A stretch of 11,160 nucleotides of DNA from a bacterium (GTDB taxonomy: Bacteria > Planctomycetota > Planctomycetia > Pirellulales > Pirellulaceae), in assembly GCA_030432015.1 (NCBI GenBank), contig JAUIHJ010000214.1:1-11160 (forward strand), in the 5' to 3' direction. A program made the position numbers and the translations under genes. Below are positions 1 to 5,709 of the stretch, piece by piece (the stretch's first letter is position 1; each line of letters opens with the position of its first letter). The notes below the pieces were generated by a model. It searched no databases. It worked only from the letters and a program-made list of their open reading frames with translations, and was not told the origin of the DNA.

Positions 1-272
1 GTTGGCACCCCAGGGTTAGTGCCTGCCGCCGCTTCGCCGCTCAAGGGCGCAACACCAAAACGCCTCAGCCAGCGATGAGGCAGCATCGATATTCCCTCGC
101 TCATACGGTTTGACGTTGCCATTGTTGTTAATGCCGCAGGCATTGGTTTCTTTGAGCCCGACTCATCGGGTAAAAAACAACGCCTGCTCGAAAACTCGCA
201 CTTCAAAACTGGCGCGTCGGGTCACAAAAAGCACCACCGCAAATGCTGGCTCGCCGGATATGCGGCACATGC
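1..272. other. gene-free left edge, downstream of cluster A
   Basis: I see no convincing gene here. The short open frames have low-complexity, basic translations with no recognisable motif. The stretch lies 3' of the minus-strand gene ending at 273. It contains a 6-bp stem hairpin at 62-81 and a shorter one at 157-170 (CCCGA, CTCA loop, TCGGG). The first bases, GTTGGCACCCC, recur at 3543-3553, so a dispersed repeat is possible but not shown. Confidence 0.5.
62..81 (-). terminator. possible terminator-like hairpin
   Basis: GCCTCA (62-67) and TGAGGC (76-81) form a perfect 6-bp stem with an 8-nt loop. Read on the minus strand, the stem is followed by GTTTTGGTGTT, a moderately T-rich tail. It lies about 190 nt beyond the stop codon of the minus-strand gene ending at 273, so it could end the cluster A transcript. 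The stem is short and the tail is interrupted by G, so this is only a candidate. It could instead be part of a dispersed palindromic repeat. Confidence 0.25.
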
Positions 273-1919
273 TTACTTCGCGAAGCGGAGAATCAATCGG
301 TAACGCAATCCAGGCATTTGATGGCCATTGAGGACCGCGAAACCACGGTGATACTCGTAATCGATTGGTTTGCCTGTGAATGGTTCCATTGGTGCGGGAA
401 CCGGCAACTCGTCGAGCGTCGCCGGCAACTCGCTGTCGTGCGCTGCGCCGTACATGCGGATCGCTTCCACGGTCTGAACAAGCGCGATGGTTTGCTGGTT
501 ACGCACCACCGCCGTTTGCGCCATAAAGACTGCGGGCAAGAGGAGCCGGCCTGGTGCCGCACTCCAGCCAAGGCGGTTCGCCTTGCGGTTGAATTCCTTT
601 TCCAGACGCGTGCGGTCGAGGCTGGCACGCGCTTGCCAATAGGGAAGTTCTGCCCACTTGAAGAAGTCGTCCCGCGCGGACTCGTAGAACCGCACCAACG
701 CCAGAAATACCACCTGGGCAACCGGATAGGCTTCGATTTGTTCCGTCGAGAAGTCGAATTCCTCGATCAGGTACTGCTTGGCGCCGGGATAGGCCGCGGC
801 AACGAAGCCAACCAACATTGCACGGTTCGCGGCTGGATCATTGGATCTCAATCCCACGCCGAATTCACCGGCGAGGCTGCCGAGCTGCGCCGCGATTCGA
901 TCCAGAAAGTCCTGCCAATATCCCACGGACCGCGGTGTCTCATTCACCTCGCGCAGGGCCTTCACCTGCATGTACAGAAATTGCCGTTCCACGCTCATCG
1001 AATGAGAAATGTCAACGAGTGGATTGGGTAGGGCAGCGTAGGCCCAATACAGGTTGGGCGCGTCGGGATGTTGGGCTAATTGCAACGCGTCGGTCCAGGC
1101 GATGCTGGATATCGCAATCCCAACCAGGTTGGTGATGAGAAAATCGTCCTGCCCCAAATGCGCGGCCAATGCGTATTGCTGGCCGAGAATTGCAATGGCG
1201 TCGTCAATGCGTCCTTCGGCCATCGCGACTTTGCAACGGAGCGTCTGGGTTCGAGCGAGTTCCCGCATCGATTGCACTTCCGGCAGCAGGTAGCCCAAAG
1301 GGTCGTCGACATGCTGGATGTCTCGATCGAGTTCGAATCGTCGTCGCTTGGCCGCTTCGGCGAGGAATTGGGGTTGAAACGACGTCAACGTCAGGAATTC
1401 CTTAACCTCCGCCAAGGGCAGTTCGACTGGTTTCATCGTCCGCCAAACGTAGGGCGGAAGCTGGCTGATGTCCGTGTCGTCCGCATTCGCCTTCTTAATC
1501 GCCTCGGCGTAAATTTCCCGCAGTCGATTCCGCGCGGCGGTCTGTTCGAAGAAACCCTCGGCCTTCAAGTAATAGAGGGCTGCATTTCCGTCGATCAGAT
1601 CAAAGTCATCGGGAAGCAAGCGGTGCTTCAGTGCCGGGCGCGGTTCTGCCTTGGCATGCAACGTCATCTCCATCGTATGGACTTGCAGTCCAGTCTGCTC
1701 ATCCCGATCGTAATGCCACGGCCCATGCTTAGCGGGCTCGTCGGCCGCCACAACCGGAATCGCCAGCATGGCCGCAAGCCAGGCCGATAGGTGCATCGCC
1801 GCGCGCGCACGGACTCGGCGGCGCCGAAGCGATTCGTTTGAACGTCCCTCGCGTTGCGAGCGAATTCCACACGCGGGTGACGAGGTCTCAGCCGAGAGAA
1901 CGTTGGTGAGATCATTCAT
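273..1919 (-). CDS. exported protein of unknown function with pilin-like C-terminal tail
   Basis: I do not recognise a named family; this looks like a large planctomycete-type hypothetical protein of 548 residues. Seen: an Arg-rich stretch at about 32-40, then a hydrophobic segment at 43-58 ending in VVAADE, which fits a signal peptide or single membrane anchor. The rest is soluble, Ala/Leu-rich and probably mostly helical. The C-terminus carries LPATLDELP (498-506) followed by PFTGKPIDYEY (513-523). The same order occurs at the end of many planctomycete proteins and resembles the C-terminal part of type II pseudopilin-like proteins. The start is uncertain: the ATG at 1919 gives an unusually long, basic n-region, while the ATG at 1796 (Met42) begins right at the hydrophobic segment but leaves no positive charge before it. 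Neither has a clear Shine-Dalgarno. It follows the membrane gene of cluster A by 47 nt, so co-transcription with the sigma factor is likely. It may be an effector or target of that module; its function is unknown. Confidence 0.8.
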   Translation of the reverse strand: MNDLTNVLSAETSSPACGIRSQREGRSNESLRRRRVRARAAMHLSAWLAAMLAIPVVAADEPAKHGPWHYDRDEQTGLQVHTMEMTLHAKAEPRPALKHRLLPDDFDLIDGNAALYYLKAEGFFEQTAARNRLREIYAEAIKKANADDTDISQLPPYVWRTMKPVELPLAEVKEFLTLTSFQPQFLAEAAKRRRFELDRDIQHVDDPLGYLLPEVQSMRELARTQTLRCKVAMAEGRIDDAIAILGQQYALAAHLGQDDFLITNLVGIAISSIAWTDALQLAQHPDAPNLYWAYAALPNPLVDISHSMSVERQFLYMQVKALREVNETPRSVGYWQDFLDRIAAQLGSLAGEFGVGLRSNDPAANRAMLVGFVAAAYPGAKQYLIEEFDFSTEQIEAYPVAQVVFLALVRFYESARDDFFKWAELPYWQARASLDRTRLEKEFNRKANRLGWSAAPGRLLLPAVFMAQTAVVRNQQTIALVQTVEAIRMYGAAHDSELPATLDELPVPAPMEPFTGKPIDYEYHRGFAVLNGHQMPGLRYRLILRFAK

Positions 1920-1966
1920 AGGATTGTACTTTCATTCGTTGTCTGAATTGACCGACGATCGCCAAG

Positions 1967-2686
1967 CTACAGCACCGCTCCGATCGGCCCTTCGAGGAGT
2001 TCCTGCATCAATTTTTCACGGGTGATCGGCGCCGACGCGGCAGGATGCGATGTCGCCTTGGCATCCGGCACGAATCGTTTTTGCTCATCGCCTGTGGACC
2101 ATTCGCCGTTGCGACGCGTCAGATCCTGGGAATCGCCGCCGGCACGACGTGGCAAGGACATGCCAACGTGCATCGTTGCGCCGTTTGCCAGGTAGCTCGA
2201 ACCTTCAGCGTCCAAGAGATCGAGTGCCAGCAACGAGGCCGCATCGCCAGGCTCGTGGGCCGCAGTCGCCTCAAGCTGAGGATTTTCCGCAGGTGATGCC
2301 ACAGGCGTTTGCGCTTGCCAAGCGGTTGCGGTTCCACCAACCTCGACCGTTGGATCGGGCCCCGCCCGCGATGGCACGCGACTCAGCAGCACAAACATCG
2401 TCGCCGCTCCAATCGCGGCGCCACAGGCCCACGTGCCGCCAAACCATAGGCCTCGTCGGACGGCGACGGCACGGCGTTGGGCCCTGCGATGGTCAGCCTC
2501 CCGCATCAATGCCGCCACGTCCATGCCAGGAGGTTGCGGGCACGCAACACGCAGCTGTTGCTCGAGTTCGTCAAGCTGCTGTCTTGTCTCGGGCGATTCC
2601 GAATCATGCATTTCATACATCGCATTGCTGTCTGTCTTGTGATGGTGATTCACCAGTCTTACCTCCGCTTCGCTGCTCGCATTCAT
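1967..2686 (-). CDS. single-pass membrane protein, probable anti-sigma partner
   Basis: 239 residues. The short N-terminal cytoplasmic part includes QLDELEQQLRVACPQPPG (about 37-54), close to the LE..LR...P..P pattern seen in membrane proteins encoded next to planctomycete ECF sigma genes. A basic stretch (67-78) precedes one hydrophobic span (about 81-102). The remainder is Ala/Gly/Pro-rich and low complexity, probably periplasmic. There is no zinc-finger HxxxCxxC motif, so this is not a classical ZAS anti-sigma factor; the role is inferred mainly from gene order. Start choice: the ATG at 2686 has AGGA (2693-2696) six bases upstream but overlaps the sigma gene by 74 nt. The ATG at 2620 (Met23) would give a tidy 8-nt ATGTATGA overlap but has no Shine-Dalgarno. 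Either start leaves the conserved part intact. It is probably translationally coupled to the sigma gene. Confidence 0.75.
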   Translation of the reverse strand: MNASSEAEVRLVNHHHKTDSNAMYEMHDSESPETRQQLDELEQQLRVACPQPPGMDVAALMREADHRRAQRRAVAVRRGLWFGGTWACGAAIGAATMFVLLSRVPSRAGPDPTVEVGGTATAWQAQTPVASPAENPQLEATAAHEPGDAASLLALDLLDAEGSSYLANGATMHVGMSLPRRAGGDSQDLTRRNGEWSTGDEQKRFVPDAKATSHPAASAPITREKLMQELLEGPIGAVL

Positions 2687-3203
2687 CGATCATCCTGCGT
2701 AGCATAAACAGGGCGCTGCGATATCGACGATGCACGCTGCTGGATGAACTTCCGACCAACTCGGCGATCCGCTCGAAAGGCAACTCGCCCCAAACTCGAG
2801 CAACGACAATTTCCCGTTCCAAGCTGGGTAATCGTTCGAGCAACGTCGATAGCCGGCCACTTTCACAGCCTGAATCCGCATCGTCGATAAACCACGCCTC
2901 GCGCTGCTCGCCCGCGCGGCGATGATGTTCACTGCGCCGCCGCTCGCCACGCGACAAGTTCATGGCTCGATGGCGAATGGCCTTAAATAACCAAGCCACT
3001 GGACAATTTGGCACGTGGCTTTGCCGCAGCAACTCGATCAGCGCCTCCTGCAGTGCATCATCTGGCGCGTTACACCACTGACGGGCGTACAGTTTCAACG
3101 CCGCGCCGTGCGAGTCGATTAGATCCTGTAATCCGTTGGAATCGATTCGCGTCACGAGTTGGTTTCCGTCAACCGCTTGTTTCGGTACACGCCACGGCCT
3201 CAT
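2613..3203 (-). CDS. ECF-type RNA polymerase sigma factor (cluster A)
   Basis: 196 residues, the usual size for an extracytoplasmic-function sigma factor. Region 2 lies at about 33-92: ALKLYARQWCNAPDDALQEA, then a VAWLFKAIRHRAMNLSRGERRR segment matching the -10 recognition and melting helices. Region 4 lies at about 117-172: LLERLPSLEREIVVARVWGE leads into a helix-turn-helix, LPFERIAELVGSSSSSVHRR, for -35 recognition. No region 3 is present, as expected. The protein redirects core RNA polymerase in the cytoplasm to a specific promoter set. It is first of three minus-strand genes; its end overlaps the probable membrane-bound partner, which fits a sigma/anti-sigma switch. The ATG at 3203 has no clear Shine-Dalgarno. 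Short C-terminal extension (173-196) is polar and unremarkable. Family assignment is firm; ECF subgroup and signal are unknown. Confidence 0.93.
   Translation of the reverse strand: MRPWRVPKQAVDGNQLVTRIDSNGLQDLIDSHGAALKLYARQWCNAPDDALQEALIELLRQSHVPNCPVAWLFKAIRHRAMNLSRGERRRSEHHRRAGEQREAWFIDDADSGCESGRLSTLLERLPSLEREIVVARVWGELPFERIAELVGSSSSSVHRRYRSALFMLRRMIDECEQRSGGKTGESPSQDRQQCDV
2693..2696 (-). promoter_or_regulatory. candidate ribosome binding site for the membrane gene
   Basis: AGGA on the minus strand, six bases before the ATG at 2686. It lies inside the sigma gene and is the only support for the upstream start over the ATG at 2620. Confidence 0.35.
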
Positions 3204-3210
3204 GAAAGTA

Positions 3211-3254
3211 TGTCACCGCTCACGGGCGAATATCCCATCGATTTCTGAGAAAAA
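3211..3254 (-). promoter_or_regulatory. possible autoregulatory promoter region of the cluster A sigma gene
   Basis: On the plus strand this reads TGTCACC, CGGGC (3223-3227), CGATT (3239-3243), then an A run (3250-3254). The second sigma gene has the same elements in the same order (8944-8992), also just upstream. ECF genes often control themselves, so a shared promoter motif is plausible. Spacing differs between the two copies, so confidence is low. Confidence 0.25.
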
Positions 3255-3699
3255 CACGGATGGGTCACTTTGAATCCGGAAATCTCGTCCGCTCACAACC
3301 ACTCGATGACAGCCAGCGAGCACGGTTAACGCGCGGCCCAGGATGTTGTTAACGCCAAAAAACACGGATTGCCAAGGGCAATTGCAACCCGAAGCGTAGC
3401 TCTCGACGTTGCGCGATTCACGTTTTCAACCGACGCCAGCCACGAAAAATGCGGCAGAAATGGTAACTCGACGTGTCAGAATTGAAGATGCGCCCAAGAG
3501 CCGCTTGGCGGCACCTGGCCAACCCGACCACAAATCCCCGGCGTTGGCACCCCCCCCGGTTGCAACCAGAGATGCCTTCGGCATTCACAACGTCGCATCG
3601 TCCAGACCGACGGTCGGGTTACAAGAGAGCAAAGCCCGTCGCAAGCGCGTAACCTCACGATGTGCGCCCCGGTTTCGACGGGTGCAACAATCCTCGATC

Positions 3700-3729
3700 C
3701 ACGGTGTAACGAAGCACGGTGTAACGAAG
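3700..3729. repeat. 15-bp tandem duplication, two copies
   Basis: CACGGTGTAACGAAG occurs at 3700-3714 and again, identically, at 3715-3729. It lies in gene-free DNA downstream of the esterase gene. It may be a replication-slippage duplication or a doubled binding site; nothing in the sequence decides between these. Confidence 0.8.
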
Positions 3730-3785
3730 CGTGAGATCGGAAAATGGAGCTCGATTGCTGTGCCGCGTCGGCGTGGCGGCGGCGG

Positions 3786-3826
3786 GTGACAACAACACGA
3801 TTGTCACGATGAACGGTCAGCGTGAC
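3786..3826. repeat. inverted repeats downstream of the esterase gene
   Basis: GTGACAA (3786-3792) and TTGTCAC (3801-3807) form a perfect 7-bp stem with an 8-nt loop. A second small palindrome, GTCA-GCG-TGAC, follows at 3816-3826. Four TGAC/GTCA half-sites thus sit within 41 bases, about 30-70 nt beyond the stop of the minus-strand esterase. No T run follows on the minus strand, so a classical intrinsic terminator is not supported. A transcript-end hairpin or an operator are alternatives. Confidence 0.45.
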
Positions 3827-3855
3827 AGCTCCATTTGCGGACCGAGGCACATTCG

Positions 3856-4569
3856 CTACTCCTGTTTGATCAGCAAGATTGCTTTCTCGGCCAAGCGTTC
3901 TCCAAAGATTTTGTATCCAACCGCGGAGTAATGCAGGTCGTTTTTGATCGGCTTGCCTCTGCGGTTGAGGCCATCATTGAGGTCGTCTGTGTCGACCCAC
4001 GCACCGCGGGGATGCGATTCCGCGACATCAACCTGGATTTCGCGGATCATCGTCCAGTGGGGGTAGCGTTTGTTCGCCATGTCGAAGTCGCTCAGTCGTC
4101 CAATGACGACGTTCATGTCCGTGCGTCCCAGATCGGCCGCAAGCTGATCGAACAACCCGGTCAAGCTGGCGGCATAGTCCGCCGCGTGTTTCTCTTTGGC
4201 ATCACGCTCGCCTTGCATCCACAGGAACGTGACCGACGCCAGATCCTGGCCTTGGGTTGCCGTCTTAACTTTAGCAAGGAGACGGTCATACAGGTCGCCG
4301 TTGGTGACCGGTGAAGCGCCGGCGGCCGATCTCCACTTCTTGTACCAGCGGCGGATGGGTTGTCCCCCAACCGCATCCTTCACGACGACAACGTGATCTT
4401 TGCCGAATGCCTCCTGCACGGCGGGCGTAAAGGACTCGTCCGGATCGAGGCCGGCCATATTGGACTGCCCGGAAAGCACAAAAAGATGAACGCCCCCGGC
4501 GGCGTTGACCGGGGCGGCGACTGCGGCGAGCGATAGCAATGGCAGCAGGCTGTATTGGACAAGGTTCAT
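3856..4569 (-). CDS. exported sialate O-acetylesterase-like (SASA/DUF303) esterase
   Basis: 237 residues from the ATG at 4569. This start is chosen because AGGGAA lies six bases upstream and the protein then opens directly with a signal peptide (about 1-23, probable cleavage after VNA). A longer frame from 4644 would bury that signal. Family hallmarks: FVLSGQSNMAG at 30-40 with the presumed nucleophile Ser36; WMQGERDA at 117-124, the WxQGExD block; and DLHYSAVGY at 211-219, supplying the presumed Asp211 and His213 of an SGNH-type triad. All key residues are present. Members remove O-acetyl groups from sialic acids or xylan-type polysaccharides (carbohydrate esterase family 6-like); the substrate here cannot be told. 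Export suggests it acts on polysaccharide in the periplasm or outside. Planctomycetes commonly carry many such enzymes near sulfatases, but no sulfatase or glycoside hydrolase is visible here. The DUF2062 gene lies 89 nt upstream on the same strand; a shared transcript is possible but not shown. Confidence 0.88.
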   Translation of the reverse strand: MNLVQYSLLPLLSLAAVAAPVNAAGGVHLFVLSGQSNMAGLDPDESFTPAVQEAFGKDHVVVVKDAVGGQPIRRWYKKWRSAAGASPVTNGDLYDRLLAKVKTATQGQDLASVTFLWMQGERDAKEKHAADYAASLTGLFDQLAADLGRTDMNVVIGRLSDFDMANKRYPHWTMIREIQVDVAESHPRGAWVDTDDLNDGLNRRGKPIKNDLHYSAVGYKIFGERLAEKAILLIKQE

Positions 4570-4575
4570 TTGTCG

Positions 4576-4581
4576 TTCCCT
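4576..4581 (-). promoter_or_regulatory. ribosome binding site fixing the esterase start
   Basis: AGGGAA on the minus strand, six bases before the ATG at 4569. It decides against the longer frame beginning at 4644. Confidence 0.55.
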
Positions 4582-4658
4582 ATTACGGGTGAAGAGGCTT
4601 GGTTGATACAGGTGAGCTGCCGGAGGTGACCGGGCAGCCGACATGAAACTCCGATCGG

Positions 4659-5165
4659 CTAATCACGTCCGCTGCGGTAGTACCGAATCGAGTGGTAAAC
4701 GCCATAGTATGTGGCCCAACCACACACGAATCCAACAACACATCCGCCGAGCCAGAGCGGTCCGGCAATTTCGACAAAACGTGACCAATAAAACGTGACA
4801 GCAGGCCACCAACCGCGCGGCGGACTGGCCAGATCGGTCCACCAATCGCGCTTGGTCGGGGCTAGCATCAGGACAGCACAGCCAACCCGGTAGCAGAACC
4901 AATAGATGGGGACCATCGTGCCGGGATTCGAAATCCAGACGACGGCCAGGCTGACCGCTTTGTTGGCCCGCAACAGCCAGCTCAGAAAGCCGGCAATCAG
5001 CATTTGAACACCGACTGTGGGCGTAAACGCCACGAACATTCCAATTGCCATTCCCAGGGCCAGGGGATGGGGAGGATCATCTGCGTGGAGCAGGCTGTGA
5101 AACACGAATCTGCGCAGCGATTGCCGGTGACGTCGGTACCACGCAAGGAAGGACTGTACGGTCAT
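4659..5165 (-). CDS. DUF2062 family inner-membrane protein
   Basis: 168 residues from the ATG at 5165. The family hallmarks are clear: DDPPHPLALGMAIGMFVAFTP (29-49), the Ph.iAlG.aiG.f..f.P block, followed by VGVQMLIAGFLSWLLRANKAV (51-71), then WISNPGTMVPIYWFCYRVG (77-95), the WI.NP.T motif. Three or four hydrophobic segments (about 36-65, 71-101, 132-158) make it an integral membrane protein. The biochemical role of DUF2062 proteins is not established; some are fused to or encoded near glycosyltransferases, and no such partner is visible here. The frame can be extended to 5288, but those 41 residues lack homology-like features and come before the expected N-terminus, so I chose Met at 5165. 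No Shine-Dalgarno is seen. It lies 89 nt upstream of the esterase on the same strand. Confidence 0.85.
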   Translation of the reverse strand: MTVQSFLAWYRRHRQSLRRFVFHSLLHADDPPHPLALGMAIGMFVAFTPTVGVQMLIAGFLSWLLRANKAVSLAVVWISNPGTMVPIYWFCYRVGCAVLMLAPTKRDWWTDLASPPRGWWPAVTFYWSRFVEIAGPLWLGGCVVGFVCGWATYYGVYHSIRYYRSGRD

Positions 5166-5709
5166 GAAGCAACGGAGATTGCAGAGATTTTGGAAGCACG
5201 GCCCCCAATTGTTGAGGATCTGCAGTTGCCTCCGCTCGGAACGGTTTCGATGCCCGTCGTCAACGCTCGCACGCGCCACCGCCAACAACGGCCTGGCACA
5301 TTTTGTTCGTCAGGGCCAATTTGCTCAAGGTGGGCACTCGGCAACCCACGGCATCGGCTCACTCCAGGCCATGCGTCAGGCAACGCTCGCCGCCGTGCCG
5401 GGCCGATGCAATTTCGCTGGGGAGTCCGACGAACGTGGACTGCAGGGGCACGTCAAAACGCCCCACGATTCGGTGTTATCCAGGCGCCAGCGGACCCGTC
5501 AATACGGTTGCCGCCCCCTTTCCCGCTCAGGAAGGCCAACACGTGTCAAGTGACCAGCGGTGTCGGGGCGAGTCATTCCGCGCGACCAAAGAAGAAACGC
5601 GCATCGGGCGGGGGCGAGCGCGACCCCGCGATAGGCTGGTCACAAAACGGGTTTCAACGGCCGGAGTCGGCTGGAAGGGGGGCTCCAGCGGATGGCGAGA
5701 CGTGATCGG
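5166..5709. other. gene-free spacer between DUF2062 and the vWA gene
   Basis: About 540 bases without a convincing gene. Frames on the plus strand across here are Arg/Pro-rich and partly antisense to the DUF2062 gene. The stretch should hold the 3' end of the cluster B transcript and the promoter of the DUF2062 gene. Apart from a GC-rich hairpin at 5608-5629 I see nothing definite. Confidence 0.5.
5608..5629 (-). terminator. weak candidate terminator of cluster B
   Basis: GCGGGG (5608-5613) pairs perfectly with CCCCGC (5624-5629) across a 10-nt loop. On the minus strand it lies about 80 nt past the vWA stop and is followed, after about ten bases, by TTTCTTCTTT. The delayed T run makes it weak; background GC content could produce such a stem by chance. 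Confidence 0.25.

Larger units (their letters stand above)
3204..3855. other. gene-free spacer between cluster A and the esterase gene
   Basis: About 650 bases with no convincing gene on either strand; the longest open frames are Arg/Ser-rich with no motif. It must contain the cluster A promoter near 3204-3260. It also holds an eight-C run (3550-3557), a small palindrome ATGCC-TTC-GGCAT (3572-3584), a 15-bp tandem duplication (3700-3729) and inverted repeats at 3786-3826. Confidence 0.6.

Noticed and set aside
157..170. Hairpin CCCGA-CTCA-TCGGG as a terminator
   Set aside because: On the minus strand the T run precedes the stem instead of following it, and no plus-strand gene ends here.
1080..1790. 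Plus-strand open frame opposite the exported protein gene
   Set aside because: Antisense to the 548-residue minus-strand gene, with an Arg/His-rich translation and no domain. The same applies to 243-1031.
3409..3850. Open frames on both strands in the 3204-3855 spacer
   Set aside because: They are Arg/Ser-rich, lack motifs, and cross the C8 run, tandem repeat and palindromes, which suits non-coding DNA.
5004..5705. 233-residue plus-strand frame across the DUF2062 gene and the following spacer
   Set aside because: Its first part is antisense to DUF2062 coding sequence and the rest is Arg/Pro-rich low-complexity sequence without motifs or a good ribosome site.
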